Assembly (NCBI RefSeq): GCF_019933155.2
Contig: NZ_CP082944.1
Coordinates: 3,722,001 to 3,786,000, forward strand
Length of the DNA stretch: 64,000 nt
Source: Metabacillus dongyingensis
GTDB lineage: Bacteria > Bacillota > Bacilli > Bacillales > Bacillaceae
Reading direction: 5' to 3'
This document shows, one piece after another, positions 39,595 to 48,582 of the stretch; the stretch's first letter is position 1, and the number at the start of each line of letters is the position of its first letter. Below the pieces are notes generated by a model that had not been told where the DNA came from, ran no database searches, and saw only the letters and a program-made list of their open reading frames with translations. A program made the translations under genes and the position numbers.

Positions 39595-39678
39595 AATTGT
39601 TAGATAATTTAGATTTGTTTGTGAATTTGTATACGCTTACATGCCTGTCATAAAAGGAAATTCAATTTTTTGAAGTTT
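39595..39678. promoter_or_regulatory. Two CodY-box-like sites upstream of ilvE
   Basis: AATTGTTAGATAATT (39595-39609), just above the -35, and AATTTTTTGAAGTTT (39664-39678) each match the CodY consensus AATTTTCWGAAAATT at 12 of 15 bases. Both lie in very AT-rich DNA, so chance matches are possible. Apart from these sites and the hairpin, 39420-39896 holds no gene. Confidence 0.4.
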
Positions 39679-39896
39679 TTTTAAAGTTTTTTTCTGTGAG
39701 ATTGTCTTACAAGGTTTTGGCTGATTTTATAAGGGGTAAATAGGGGAGAAAAAAATTTTTGAACTTATTTTTTATAGGATTTTTTATCATATCAGAATGA
39801 AATTTGTTAGAAAAAAAAGGATTTAAAAAGCGATTTTCAGCCTGCCAGAATATTACAAACTTTTTCCTGAGCGATTAGGTTTTTAAAATCAACAAA

Positions 39897-39928
39897 AAAC
39901 TTCTTTCGATAAACCCGAAAGAAGTTGT
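39897..39928 (-). terminator. Terminator of tRNA-Arg
   Basis: ACTTCTTTCG pairs with CGAAAGAAGT around an ATAAACC loop, followed by TTTTTTG on the minus strand. Confidence 0.88.
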
Positions 39929-39940
39929 ATGTATAAAGTA

Positions 39941-40016
39941 TGGCGTCCCAGGAGAGATTCGAACTCCCGACCAACGGCTTAGAAGGCCGTTGCTCTATCC
40001 ACTGAGCTACTGGGAC
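39941..40016 (-). tRNA. tRNA-Arg (anticodon TCT)
   Basis: 76 nt including an encoded CCA. The minus strand begins GTCCCAGTAGCTCAGTGGAT; the D-arm is AGCTCAGTGGATAGAGC, the anticodon loop CTTCTAA with TCT, the T-arm GGTTCGAATC-like (GAGTTCGAATCTC), and the acceptor GTCCCAG pairs with CTGGGAC. It reads AGA/AGG. It stands alone with its own promoter and terminator. Confidence 0.97.
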
Positions 40017-40061
40017 ATGTTTTTTGTTAACATCGTTGATTATGTATCAGCGACATTTTTT

Positions 40062-40090
40062 ATTATATGATCCATTAGATAAAAAGTCAA
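40062..40090 (-). promoter_or_regulatory. Promoter of tRNA-Arg
   Basis: TTGACT (40085-40090), 17 nt, TATAAT (40062-40067). Confidence 0.85.
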
Positions 40091-40105
40091 TAACTTTTTC
40101 TAAAA

Positions 40106-40140
40106 TTTTATGAAAGAGGGAAAAATATCCCTCTTTCATG
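40106..40140 (-). terminator. Terminator overlapping the ysnB stop
   Basis: An 11-bp perfect stem ATGAAAGAGGG / CCCTCTTTCAT (40110-40120 with 40129-40139), then AAAATTTT on the minus strand. The T-run is weak. Confidence 0.7.
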
Positions 40141-40654
40141 ATAAAGCCAGCTCAAACCTTTGTGAGAGGCCGGGTACAGGAGATCCGTCCAACTCAAAAA
40201 AGGTAACTTGTGCAGAATGATTTTGTATTTCTAATATAACATATGTTTTTTCAGTTCGCATCCGCGGAAGTCTAATGCTGCCAGGGTTAATAAAGAGGAT
40301 ATCATCGACATATTCCGCTCCCGCCATATGCGAGTGACCAAAGCAGACAATCTTCGCGCCATGCACAGCAGCACTGTACTTCAAATTCATAAGTGTCGAC
40401 TTTACATTGTGCATATGACCATGAGCAACAAAAAATCGATATCCTTCCACATCTTCAATGACTTCATTTGCAAACCTTGCTTCTAAATCACAGTTTCCGC
40501 GTACAGAAGCATACCCCTGCATGGCAGGATGATCTGCCTCAAGTTCAGAATCCCCGCAATGAAACATCGCTTCTGTTTCCCCTTCATGGCGTTTTCTGAT
40601 CTCCTGAAGCTCATCCGTTAAGCCATGGCTGTCACTGATTATTAAAACTTTCAC
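40136..40654 (-). CDS. ysnB: YfcE/MJ0936-type metallophosphoesterase
   Basis: 172 aa. Seen: the dimetal phosphoesterase motifs ISDSHG (about 6-11), HCGDSE (about 32), VRGNCD (about 51), VAHGH (about 75) and CFGHSH (about 104). The family cleaves phosphodiesters with Mn/Mg; the physiological substrate is not known. It sits 18 nt after ysnA in the rph-ysnA-ysnB group. Confidence 0.92.
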   Translation of the reverse strand: MKVLIISDSHGLTDELQEIRKRHEGETEAMFHCGDSELEADHPAMQGYASVRGNCDLEARFANEVIEDVEGYRFFVAHGHMHNVKSTLMNLKYSAAVHGAKIVCFGHSHMAGAEYVDDILFINPGSIRLPRMRTEKTYVILEIQNHSAQVTFFELDGSPVPGLSQRFELALS

Positions 40655-40672
40655 GTTTAAAACTCCCCATCG

Positions 40673-41260
40673 TCAGGCATTAAGCAATTTTGCAAGCTTT
40701 TGCAGCGCAACTGCGCGATGGCTGATTTTATTTTTCTCTTCCTTTGTTAATTGCGCCATCGTTTTTGCTTTATCTTTCACTAAGAAAATGGGATCGTATC
40801 CGAATCCATTCCCGCCAACAGGCTCCTCTGTAATATAGCCCTCAACTGAACCTTCTACTGTGACGGTTTCACGGCCAGGTTCAGAGAGTGCCAGAGCGCA
40901 CCGGAATCTTGCATTCCGTTCTTCCTTTGAAACACCCTTCAGCTTCAGCAGCACTTTTTCGATATTGGCTGCATCACTTTTCTCAGCTCCTGCATAGCGT
41001 GCTGAATAAACCCCAGGTTCACCGCCAAGATAATCTACTGATAGTCCGGAATCATCCGCAATGGCCATTTTTCCGTAAAGTTTTGAAATAGCCTCCGCTT
41101 TTAAAACGGCATTTTCTTCAAACGTTGAACCAGTTTCTTCAACTTCTGGCGAATCTTCAAGGTCCAGTAATGAAATGGCCTTTAGATCATACTGAGATAA
41201 GATTGATTGAAATTCAATTAATTTGCCTGCATTTTTCGTTGCAATAATAACTTCCTTCAT
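40673..41260 (-). CDS. ysnA: dITP/XTP pyrophosphatase (RdgB/HAM1)
   Basis: 195 aa. Hydrolyses non-canonical purine NTPs (ITP, dITP, XTP) to keep them out of nucleic acids. Seen: IATKNAGKLIEF, ADDSGLSVDYLGGEPGVYSARYAG, GNGFGYDPIFLV and KNKISHRAVALQKL. It starts 6 nt after rph. Confidence 0.96.
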   Translation of the reverse strand: MKEVIIATKNAGKLIEFQSILSQYDLKAISLLDLEDSPEVEETGSTFEENAVLKAEAISKLYGKMAIADDSGLSVDYLGGEPGVYSARYAGAEKSDAANIEKVLLKLKGVSKEERNARFRCALALSEPGRETVTVEGSVEGYITEEPVGGNGFGYDPIFLVKDKAKTMAQLTKEEKNKISHRAVALQKLAKLLNA

Positions 41261-41266
41261 AATGAT

Positions 41267-42025
41267 TCATCCCTTTCCATCTTTTTGATCGATGATTTTT
41301 AGAGCTAAATCTCCAAGGGCCTCCATTTGAATAGAAATTAACGAGTTTATTCCTTTTTCAGCTAAATCAAGCAATTCATTCAGTTCTTCTCTTGAAAAAG
41401 TCGCTTCTTCTCCAGTTCCCTGAAGCTCAACGAATTTTCCTGAAGACGTCATGATGACATTCATATCCACTTCTGCTGATGAATCCTCAATATAGTTTAA
41501 ATCTAAGATCTCTCCAAGCTTTGAATCCATTCCGACTGATGTCGCAGCCAGGAAATCCGTGATTGGCAGCGTGCTTAATTTCTTTTGGGACATCAGCTTT
41601 CCAAGTGCTAATGTCATAGCGACAAAAGCTCCGGTGATGGAAGCTGTTCGGGTCCCGCCATCTGCCTGGATCACATCACAATCAATCCAGATTGTTCGTT
41701 CCCCTAACTTTTCAAGATCAACAACCGCACGCAGAGCTCGTCCGATCAAGCGCTGAATTTCCATTGTCCGGCCAGTAATTTTACCTTTGGACGATTCTCT
41801 GATCGTCCGCTGTTCGGTAGCACGCGGCAGCATTGAATATTCCGCTGTGATCCATCCTTTACCTTCTCCCCGCATAAATGGCGGCACGCGATCCTCAATG
41901 CTTGCATTGCAAATCACCTTTGTATCGCCAACACTGATTAACACCGAACCTTCAGGGTGCTTCACATAATCTGTCAGAATTTCAACTCGTCTTAATTCAT
42001 CTTGTTTACGTCCATCATGTCTCAT
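41267..42025 (-). CDS. rph: Ribonuclease PH
   Basis: 252 aa from the ATG at 42025 ([12 protein letters not shown]), 6 nt past GGAGG; an ATG one codon earlier is closer. A phosphate-dependent 3'-5' exoribonuclease that trims tRNA 3' ends. Seen: [40 protein letters not shown] and the PNPase/RPH fold. First of rph-ysnA-ysnB. Confidence 0.97.
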   Translation of the reverse strand: MRHDGRKQDELRRVEILTDYVKHPEGSVLISVGDTKVICNASIEDRVPPFMRGEGKGWITAEYSMLPRATEQRTIRESSKGKITGRTMEIQRLIGRALRAVVDLEKLGERTIWIDCDVIQADGGTRTASITGAFVAMTLALGKLMSQKKLSTLPITDFLAATSVGMDSKLGEILDLNYIEDSSAEVDMNVIMTSSGKFVELQGTGEEATFSREELNELLDLAEKGINSLISIQMEALGDLALKIIDQKDGKG

Positions 42026-42087
42026 CATATTCCTCCGATCAATCCTATTGCTGACCTAAGCTTTTGTCTTATGTATAAACAATAAAG

Positions 42088-42117
42088 AAGAGGCAGCGCT
42101 TATGACCACCTCTTAGT
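42088..42117 (-). terminator. Weak terminator after gerM
   Basis: AAGAGG (42090-42095) pairs with CCTCTT (42111-42116) around a 15-nt loop, then CTTTATT on the minus strand. Weak, so read-through from gerM into rph is likely. Confidence 0.4.
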
Positions 42118-42147
42118 TTCTCTATATAGTATATCAAAAATCAGCGA

Positions 42148-43233
42148 TTAAAAACTACCTGTGTTCACATTGACTGGACGGGAGACAGGTTCTGTAATCT
42201 TTTTGCCTTCTTCATTAACAAGCTCTGCTTTCCCATCAACGGTCAAAACGACATTTTCAATTCCAGGCTGTTCTGTCAGTGATAAAACAAGAGAATTCAG
42301 AACATGTGTCGAAACCATTTTTTCGTCTCCATCTGCACTTCCATAGATAGATTCGTTAAAATTAAGGGTTACAGTGCCATCTTCAAGCTTAGGCTCTTCA
42401 AGCAGCTTTACATCCTGCTCCAAATCGGTTAACAATGCACGTGAGATGGAAGGTTCCTCAGTTAATTTTTTCACCACTGCTGCAATTGGATCCTCTTCGT
42501 CATTGCTGACTCGGGTTGTAACAGGTACATAGTATGTCTGATCATTATGCTGAGCTGTATAGTAGACCGTCAGAGGTTTTGTATTCGTAATGTCCATTAC
42601 GCCCGCTGTATCAAGATTAATGCCGTCAGCACGGCTCAGCTCGCTGCTGATCGGAGTGCCTCCGACAGGCATTTCATTTTGTTCATGACCGTTAATCATA
42701 ATTTTGACTGTTTTCACAGAATCGAACTGTGTCAATGTCCATGTAATCGACTGAAGAATTTTCAATTCATCTTCAGCTTGATAGTTTTTAAACTCTTTAG
42801 AGAAATCTACGATGGCTGTACCATCTTTTACATTCACAGCAACTTGAGTATCCTGCGGGATAACGGCTCTGAAGCCATCAGGAAGGATATTGCTGACAGG
42901 CCCGCCCTCTACAAGGTATTCAAGCACTTGTTTGGCTACGCCTTCTTCCTTAGGCAAATCAAATGTCTGGGCAACAACAAGCCCGTTGCTGTCAATCAAA
43001 TATAACTGCCTGGAATAGGTTTGAGCCGACTCTTCACCTTTTTTACCTTCTGCTGTTGTTTTTTCTTCTTTCAAAGTTTCTTCATTCCCTTTATCAGCAT
43101 CTTCAACATATGAAACATCTTGGGGAGGATCAATTTCCTTTGCTTTTTCCCCGCCGAATAATCCGCATCCTGACAAGAGCAGCGTCGATGTTACAACAGT
43201 AGCAGCAATCTTCATGTTTCTATTTTGAGACAT
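42148..43233 (-). CDS. gerM: GerM, sporulation/germination lipoprotein with two GerMN domains
   Basis: 361 aa. Lipoprotein signal with lipobox LLSGC (Cys23), then an acidic linker, then two GerMN domains (about 95-210 and 240-345; QTFDLPKEEGVAKQVLEYLV and ITWTLTQFDSVKTVKIMING; VVKKLTEEPSISRALLTD). In B. subtilis GerM is a mother-cell lipoprotein that joins the SpoIIIA-SpoIIQ channel. AGGAGGG precedes the ATG. Confidence 0.95.
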   Translation of the reverse strand: MSQNRNMKIAATVVTSTLLLSGCGLFGGEKAKEIDPPQDVSYVEDADKGNEETLKEEKTTAEGKKGEESAQTYSRQLYLIDSNGLVVAQTFDLPKEEGVAKQVLEYLVEGGPVSNILPDGFRAVIPQDTQVAVNVKDGTAIVDFSKEFKNYQAEDELKILQSITWTLTQFDSVKTVKIMINGHEQNEMPVGGTPISSELSRADGINLDTAGVMDITNTKPLTVYYTAQHNDQTYYVPVTTRVSNDEEDPIAAVVKKLTEEPSISRALLTDLEQDVKLLEEPKLEDGTVTLNFNESIYGSADGDEKMVSTHVLNSLVLSLTEQPGIENVVLTVDGKAELVNEEGKKITEPVSRPVNVNTGSF

Positions 43234-43342
43234 ACAATTCCCTCCTAAGGCAGTTTGTACTACTATGTATACGAGCTGTTTATTGAATTAGACCGATTTT
43301 GAAAAGTATTTTTGTACAGGCAAAAATCATTTATCCAAGTAA

Positions 43343-43618
43343 AAGAGGGATTATGCTCGATCACCAATTAGTGACAATCGTTTCGGAAAAGTTATTTGCA
43401 GTTATCCTATTTCTTATAGCCAATTTGAGGAATTTATTAACTATCCGCTTGACAGCCCTCTTTCTCGGCTGTCTTACATAAGAGAGGCACAGCTAATTGT
43501 GAGTTTTGCAGAAAAAGAGCAGCTGATTATCAGAGAGATGATGCTTCCGCGGCCAATTCACAATAGCCGGAATGAAAAAAAGAGGAACCGCAATCGGCTC
43601 CTCTTTTTTATAAGGTAA
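43343..43618 (+). pseudogene. Start-less open frame, unidentified
   Basis: A plus frame stays open for 91 codons after TAA (43340-43342), with no ATG, GTG or TTG start until the paired Met codons at 43538. It reads like protein, for example YPISYSQFEEFINYPLDS and LSRLSYIREAQLIVSFAEKE, then runs through the racE terminator. An overlapping plus frame starting MLDHQLVTIVSEK at 43354 could be its N-terminus before a frameshift. I do not recognise it; it is either a decayed gene or chance. It fills the 374-nt gap between gerM and racE. Confidence 0.3.
43576..43612. terminator. Terminator of racE, potentially bidirectional
   Basis: GAGGAACCG (43582-43590) pairs with CGGCTCCTC (43595-43603, one G.T) around a short CAAT loop, with T-runs on both strands. 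Confidence 0.85.
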
Positions 43619-44405
43619 TGGATTTAACATTTTCAACTGGCTGCTCAAACAATTGAGAAGCAATTCTCTGGAAAAGCTCCTGTGATCCAGTCGTTAAAAA
43701 TAAATGATGATTTTCTTCCTGTGTCTCATTTAAGGCATCTTTATAAGACAGGATGGTACTGACTTCACGGGCTGTTTCATCACCCGAGCTGATAATCTTC
43801 ACCTTGGGACCCATATAATCCTCAATTAACGTCTTTAAGACCGGATAATGTGTACATCCCAGGATCAGCGTATCAATTGGCTGATCTTTTAAAGGAAAAA
43901 GAGATTCCTGTACGATGGATACGGCATAATCATTTTCGTAATCTCCGCTTTCCACAAGCGGCACAAATGCCGGACATGCCAAGCTCTCAACTTCAACTGT
44001 CTTCTTAATCGTTTTAAGAGCCTTCTCATATGCACGGCTTGCAACTGTATTAACGGTTCCGATTACACCGATATGATTATTTCTGGTGACTTTAATCGCT
44101 GTTCTGGCCCCAGGGAAAACGACCCCTACTACGGGGATATCAAGTTCTTCCTGGATTTCCTGCAAAGCAATCGCTGTTGCCGTATTGCAGGCTATCACAA
44201 GCATTTTTATATGATGATTTGATAAGAGATAATTCGTCATTTGCCAAGTAAATGAACGCACCTCTTCCAGCGGTCTCGGTCCATATGGACATCTTGCCGT
44301 ATCACCTAAGTAGATGATGTCTTCGTTTGGTAACTGCCTCATGATTTCGCGTGCAACGGTCAGTCCGCCGACACCGGAATCAATGACGCCAATTGCTCTG
44401 TTCAA
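43608..44405 (-). CDS. racE: Glutamate racemase
   Basis: 265 aa. Makes D-glutamate for peptidoglycan using two cysteines: [11 protein letters not shown] (about Cys74) and [12 protein letters not shown] (about Cys185). Also seen are [14 protein letters not shown] and [10 protein letters not shown]. The start is TTG (44403-44405) with GAGG upstream. It follows ysmB by 9 nt and may be cotranscribed with it. Confidence 0.96.
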   Translation of the reverse strand: MNRAIGVIDSGVGGLTVAREIMRQLPNEDIIYLGDTARCPYGPRPLEEVRSFTWQMTNYLLSNHHIKMLVIACNTATAIALQEIQEELDIPVVGVVFPGARTAIKVTRNNHIGVIGTVNTVASRAYEKALKTIKKTVEVESLACPAFVPLVESGDYENDYAVSIVQESLFPLKDQPIDTLILGCTHYPVLKTLIEDYMGPKVKIISSGDETAREVSTILSYKDALNETQEENHHLFLTTGSQELFQRIASQLFEQPVENVKSITL

Positions 44406-44414
44406 AAAATCGCC

Positions 44415-44867
44415 TCATTCTTCTCTCATTTCTAGATGTAATTTCATTAATGAGCTTTCAAGCTGGATAATTTCCTGCATATCATAATTTTTGATTACAT
44501 TCTTTAAGTATTGTTGACGCTTTTGTATAACTTCTTCAATGATGCGCTGCCCTTCTTCAAGAAGATGCACCCTCACAACTCTTCGGTCATTTGGGTCTTT
44601 AATCCTTACTACCAGTTTGTTTTTCTCCATTCGGTCAACAAGATCTGTTGTGGTGCTGCATGCAAGGTACATTTTATTAGATAATTCACCGACTGTCATG
44701 TCTCCATGTTCTGAAAGCCATTGCAGCGCTACGAATTGAGGCGGTGTAATCGGAAATTGATTAAGAATCTCCCTGCCCTTCTGTTTGACCATAACAGAAA
44801 TATGCCTAAGGGATTTCTCCATATCAGCTACCATTTTATCACTTAATACATCATTATGAACTGTCAT
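44415..44867 (-). CDS. ysmB: MarR-family transcription regulator
   Basis: 150 aa from the ATG at 44867, since GAGGG is 7 nt upstream; a TTG two codons earlier is also open. Winged-helix MarR domain: TPPQFVALQWLSEHGDMTVG, ELSNKMYLACSTTTDLVDRM and the wing KDPNDRRVVRVHLLEEGQ. The target is unknown. It is placed as ysmB next to racE. Confidence 0.9.
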   Translation of the reverse strand: MTVHNDVLSDKMVADMEKSLRHISVMVKQKGREILNQFPITPPQFVALQWLSEHGDMTVGELSNKMYLACSTTTDLVDRMEKNKLVVRIKDPNDRRVVRVHLLEEGQRIIEEVIQKRQQYLKNVIKNYDMQEIIQLESSLMKLHLEMREE

Positions 44868-45053
44868 CAGCAACCCTCACTCATTCAATCTGACCGCACG
44901 GAATGAAACTTAACAGTAGGAATGTGCGTATCATATCCATTTTCTATGTTTTTATGAAAAATTGCAAGTTTCATATTTTAGCTGACCGATATGAAAAATA
45001 AGAAATAGCATAGTCAGATTAGCGCAGCCCCGCTTTTTTTGCACAGAAATAAT

Positions 45054-45087
45054 AACCGGCTACCCTTAAAATCAAGGTCAGCCGGTA
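45054..45087 (-). terminator. Terminator of gerE
   Basis: CCGGCT...CCTT pairs with AAGG...AGCCGG (45056-45085), followed by TTATTATTT on the minus strand. The region 44868-45053 holds only the ysmB upstream area. Confidence 0.65.
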
Positions 45088-45091
45088 CGTA

Positions 45092-45316
45092 TTAGAGCTC
45101 AAGTTCACCCATACGAAGGAGCTCAACAACAGCTTGTGATCTCCCCTTAACACCAAGCTTTTGCATCGCATTGGAAATATGGTTCCGAACTGTCTTTTCA
45201 CTAATAAAGAGCTCGCCCGCTATTTCTTTCGTTGTTTTGTCTTGAACTAATAATTCGAATACTTCTCTCTCTCTTTTCGTGAGTAATGGCTTTGATTGAA
45301 ACTCTTTCTCTTTCAA
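45092..45316 (-). CDS. gerE: GerE, LuxR-type regulator of late spore-coat genes
   Basis: 74 aa, essentially a lone LuxR helix-turn-helix ([40 protein letters not shown]). The start is TTG (45314-45316), 9 nt after AAGGAGGG. GerE is the last mother-cell regulator, acting with sigma-K on coat genes. A sigma-K-like promoter lies upstream. Confidence 0.97.
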   Translation of the reverse strand: MKEKEFQSKPLLTKREREVFELLVQDKTTKEIAGELFISEKTVRNHISNAMQKLGVKGRSQAVVELLRMGELEL

Positions 45317-45379
45317 GAATTGTAACCCTCCTTGCTAGGTGCGAGCCGATCTAACGAATGGGTATAAGATTAGTCAACA

Positions 45380-45407
45380 TATAGTATGTGCACACTGTAA
45401 TGGCGGT
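45380..45407 (-). promoter_or_regulatory. Candidate sigma-K promoter of gerE
   Basis: CATACTATA (45380-45388, minus strand) matches the sigma-K -10 CATAnnnTA at every defined base. CAC at 45405-45407 supplies the short -35 (AC) at about 17 nt spacing. gerE is sigma-K-dependent in B. subtilis. Confidence 0.65.
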
Positions 45408-45450
45408 GACAGGAATCTCAGAAGAAAGCTGGAAATTCCGTGTCTATTTT

Positions 45451-45918
45451 TCAAGTGGCAAATATGGCAGACTGAGTAAGGATCTTTTTCTCCACTTCCA
45501 GAAACGGTACACTTTTTCCATTGTATTTAGATATTTGCACAACGGTGCCTCGTCCTGTAAAGCAAACTTCATTTTTTTCATTCACAGCACAATAATGCAG
45601 ATCCATCGATGAATTTCCGATTGATGCCACTTTTACATAAAGGCGGATTTTCTCATCAAAAAAGACCTGTTTCACGTAATCACAATGAATATCTGCAACG
45701 ACAGGAATCAGCTCCCCGTCTTTTTTCAGCCAGTTTTCCATAAGTCCTGAGTGCTTAAAGTAATCAATGCGGGCTTCTTCAAAATATGAAATTGGAGCCG
45801 TATTGTTCATATGTCCAAACATATCTGTTTCGGAAAAACGTACTTTTATCGGATAGTAAAAAGAAAAAGAATCTATCCATTCCTGGAAAGGCAGCTGTAT
45901 GTAAGATATTTGTTTCAT
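45451..45918 (-). CDS. ysmA: Hot-dog fold acyl-CoA thioesterase-like protein
   Basis: 155 aa from the ATG at 45918, preceded by GAGGAAA; the frame extends upstream to 45966 across the sdh terminator. The 4HBT signature is VRFSETDMFGHMNNTAPISYFEEARIDYF (Asp catalytic), split here as SETDMFGHMNN and FEEARIDYF, with YVKQVFFDEKIRLYVKVASI. Likely a cytosolic thioesterase of unknown substrate. It sits in the ysmA position between gerE and sdhB. Confidence 0.85.
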   Translation of the reverse strand: MKQISYIQLPFQEWIDSFSFYYPIKVRFSETDMFGHMNNTAPISYFEEARIDYFKHSGLMENWLKKDGELIPVVADIHCDYVKQVFFDEKIRLYVKVASIGNSSMDLHYCAVNEKNEVCFTGRGTVVQISKYNGKSVPFLEVEKKILTQSAIFAT

Positions 45919-45945
45919 GACATGTTTCCTCATTTCTGCTTTAAG

Positions 45946-45984
45946 TAAAAAACACCTCTTCATCAAAAGGAAGAGGTGTTTTCT
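45946..45984 (-). terminator. Terminator of sdhCAB
   Basis: AACACCTCTT (45951-45960) pairs perfectly with AAGAGGTGTT (45971-45980), then TTTTTTAC on the minus strand. Confidence 0.9.
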
Positions 45985-46023
45985 TAATAAATGATTTCAA
46001 ATGTTTTCATGGATATCTGTGTA

Positions 46024-46788
46024 TTAAACTTGATCGCTTCCGAAGAAATTACGGAATGCCTGGAACGTTGTATCTCTGTTAAGTGCAGCAATTGAAGTCG
46101 TTAAAGGAATGCCTTTAGGACATGACTGGACACAGTTCTGAGAGTTTCCGCAGTTGGCAAGACCTCCGTCTCCCATAATGGACTCCAGACGTTCTGCTTT
46201 ATTTAATGCTCCGGTTGGATGAGCATTAAACAAGCGTACTTGTGAAAGCGGAGCAGGGCCGATGAAATCTGAATTGCTGTTTACATTCGGACAAGCCTCT
46301 AAGCAGACACCGCAAGTCATGCATTTTGATAATTCATATGCCCACTGACGTTTTTTCTCAGGCATACGCGGGCCAGGGCCTAAGTCATAGGTTCCATCAA
46401 TAGGAATCCAGGCCTTTACTTTTTTCAGGGAATCAAACATTCTGCTGCGGTCAACCTGAAGGTCGCGGACAACAGGAAATGTTCTCATCGGCTGGAGGCG
46501 AATTGGCTGCTCGAGCTGGTCAACAAGGGCTGTACAAGACTGCCTCGGCTTGCCGTTAATCACCATAGAACATGCTCCGCACACCTCTTCGAGACAGTTC
46601 ATATCCCAAGTAATCGGAGTTGTTTCTTTTCCTTGTGAGTTAACTGGATTCCGTCTGATCTCCATTAAAGCAGAAATCACGTTCATATTTGGACGATAAG
46701 GAATCTCAAACGTTTCATCATAAGGGGCTGCTCCAGGCTGGTCTTGGCGAGTAATAATAAAACGAACTACTTTCTTTTCACTGTTCAT
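46024..46788 (-). CDS. sdhB: Succinate dehydrogenase iron-sulfur subunit
   Basis: 254 aa. Carries three clusters: 2Fe-2S (CLEEVCGACSMVINGKPRQS), 4Fe-4S (CMTCGVCLEACPNV) and 3Fe-4S (NCVQSCPKGIPL). It moves electrons from SdhA flavin to membrane quinone (menaquinone in this group). It follows sdhA by 3 nt. Confidence 0.97.
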   Translation of the reverse strand: MNSEKKVVRFIITRQDQPGAAPYDETFEIPYRPNMNVISALMEIRRNPVNSQGKETTPITWDMNCLEEVCGACSMVINGKPRQSCTALVDQLEQPIRLQPMRTFPVVRDLQVDRSRMFDSLKKVKAWIPIDGTYDLGPGPRMPEKKRQWAYELSKCMTCGVCLEACPNVNSNSDFIGPAPLSQVRLFNAHPTGALNKAERLESIMGDGGLANCGNSQNCVQSCPKGIPLTTSIAALNRDTTFQAFRNFFGSDQV

Positions 46789-46791
46789 TTT

Positions 46792-48552
46792 TTATTCCCC
46801 CTTTTTCTTCTTCGAATAGTCGCGTTTACGAGGTTCAATTAAGCTTACATCCACTTCTTCATAGTGGAACTTAGGAGCAGCTTTTTGACCGGCAAAAGTG
46901 GCCATTGTCGTTTTTAGGAATTCTTCGTCATTACGTTCAGGGAAGTCCGGTTTGTAATGAGCACCGCGGCTTTCATTGCGGTTATAAGCACCAAGTGTCA
47001 CAACACGGGACATTTGAAGCATGTTTTGCAATTGACGCGTAAACGTCGCACCCTGATTGCTCCATTTCGCAGTATCATTGATGTTGATATTGTCATATCT
47101 TTCAAGAAGCTCTTGAATTTTTTCATCTGTTTTAAGAAGCTTATCATTGTAACGGACAACTGTTACATTGTCAGTCATCCATTCGCCAAGCTCTTTATGA
47201 AGGACATATGCATTTTCAGTGCCATTTAAGTTCATGATATTTTGCCATTTTTCTTCTTCCTGCTTTACATGACCGTCAAATAATGAAGAAGAAAGATCTT
47301 CAGCAGATACATCAAGACCGCTCACATATTCAACTGCTTTTGGTCCGGCAACCATACCGCCGTAGATAGCAGACAATAATGAGTTGGCACCTAACCGGTT
47401 AGCTCCATGCATCGAGTAATCACACTCGCCTGCAGCAAATAAACCAGGGATATTCGTCATTTGATCATAATCAACCCATAGTCCGCCCATTGAATAATGA
47501 ACAGCCGGGAAAATTTTCATTGGAAGCTTGCGGGGATCATCACCCATGAATTTCTCATAGATTTCAATGATTCCGCCAAGTTTGATATCAAGCTCTTTCG
47601 GATCTTTATGAGAAAGATCAAGGTAAACCATGTTCTCTCCATTGATTCCAAGCTTTTGTGAAACACACACATCAAAAATTTCGCGAGTTGCAATATCACG
47701 AGGAACCAGGTTTCCGTATGCAGGATATTTTTCCTCTAGGAAATACCAAGGCTTACCGTCTTTATAAGTCCAGACACGTCCGCCTTCCCCGCGTGCTGAC
47801 TCACTCATCAGGCGGAGCTTATCGTCTCCGGGAATAGCCGTTGGATGAATTTGAATAAATTCTCCATTTGCATAATGAACACCCTGCTGATAGACGATTG
47901 AAGCAGCTGACCCCGTGTTGATGACAGAGTTCGTTGATTTTCCGAAAATGATTCCTGGTCCGCCTGTTGCCATAATAACTGCATCCGAGCGGAATGATTT
48001 CATTTCCATTGTTGTTAAGTCTTGTCCGGTAATTCCGCGGCAGACTCCATCATCATCGATGACAGCGCCAAGGAATTCCCAGCCTTCATACTTCGTAACT
48101 AGTCCAGCAACCTCATAGCGGCGCACTTGCTCATCCAAAGCATATAAAAGCTGCTGTCCTGTCGTAGCACCTGCAAATGCTGTACGGTGATGCTGTGTTC
48201 CTCCGAAGCGGCGGAAGTCAAGAAGCCCTTCTGGAGTACGGTTGAACATCACTCCCATGCGGTCAAGCAAGTGGATAATGGAAGGTGCAGCTTCGCACAT
48301 TGCTTTTACAGGAGGCTGATTCGCAAGGAAGTCCCCGCCGTATACAGTATCATCGAAATGCTCCCAAGGAGAATCGCCTTCCCCTTTCGTGTTAACTGCT
48401 CCGTTAATTCCGCCCTGAGCACAAACGGAATGAGAGCGCTTAACAGGAACTAAAGAAAATAAATCTACATGAACGCCAGTTTCTGCAGCTTTGATCGTAG
48501 CCATTAGGCCCGCTAAGCCACCACCGACGACTATTATTCTACCTTTACTCAT
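46792..48552 (-). CDS. sdhA: Succinate dehydrogenase flavoprotein subunit
   Basis: 586 aa from the ATG at 48552, 8 nt past AGGGAG; a GTG three codons earlier overlaps that site. Oxidises succinate to fumarate with covalently bound FAD. Seen: VVGGGLAGLMATIKAAE, the FAD-His region RSHSVCAQGGINGA, GEFIQIHPTAIPG, and the active-site Arg segment AGECDYSMHGANRLGANSLL. Menaquinone-type (Bacillus-like) SDH. Confidence 0.97.
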   Translation of the reverse strand: MSKGRIIVVGGGLAGLMATIKAAETGVHVDLFSLVPVKRSHSVCAQGGINGAVNTKGEGDSPWEHFDDTVYGGDFLANQPPVKAMCEAAPSIIHLLDRMGVMFNRTPEGLLDFRRFGGTQHHRTAFAGATTGQQLLYALDEQVRRYEVAGLVTKYEGWEFLGAVIDDDGVCRGITGQDLTTMEMKSFRSDAVIMATGGPGIIFGKSTNSVINTGSAASIVYQQGVHYANGEFIQIHPTAIPGDDKLRLMSESARGEGGRVWTYKDGKPWYFLEEKYPAYGNLVPRDIATREIFDVCVSQKLGINGENMVYLDLSHKDPKELDIKLGGIIEIYEKFMGDDPRKLPMKIFPAVHYSMGGLWVDYDQMTNIPGLFAAGECDYSMHGANRLGANSLLSAIYGGMVAGPKAVEYVSGLDVSAEDLSSSLFDGHVKQEEEKWQNIMNLNGTENAYVLHKELGEWMTDNVTVVRYNDKLLKTDEKIQELLERYDNININDTAKWSNQGATFTRQLQNMLQMSRVVTLGAYNRNESRGAHYKPDFPERNDEEFLKTTMATFAGQKAAPKFHYEEVDVSLIEPRKRDYSKKKKGE

Positions 48553-48582
48553 CTGGCCCACTCCCTTTGATTCTAATACCTA

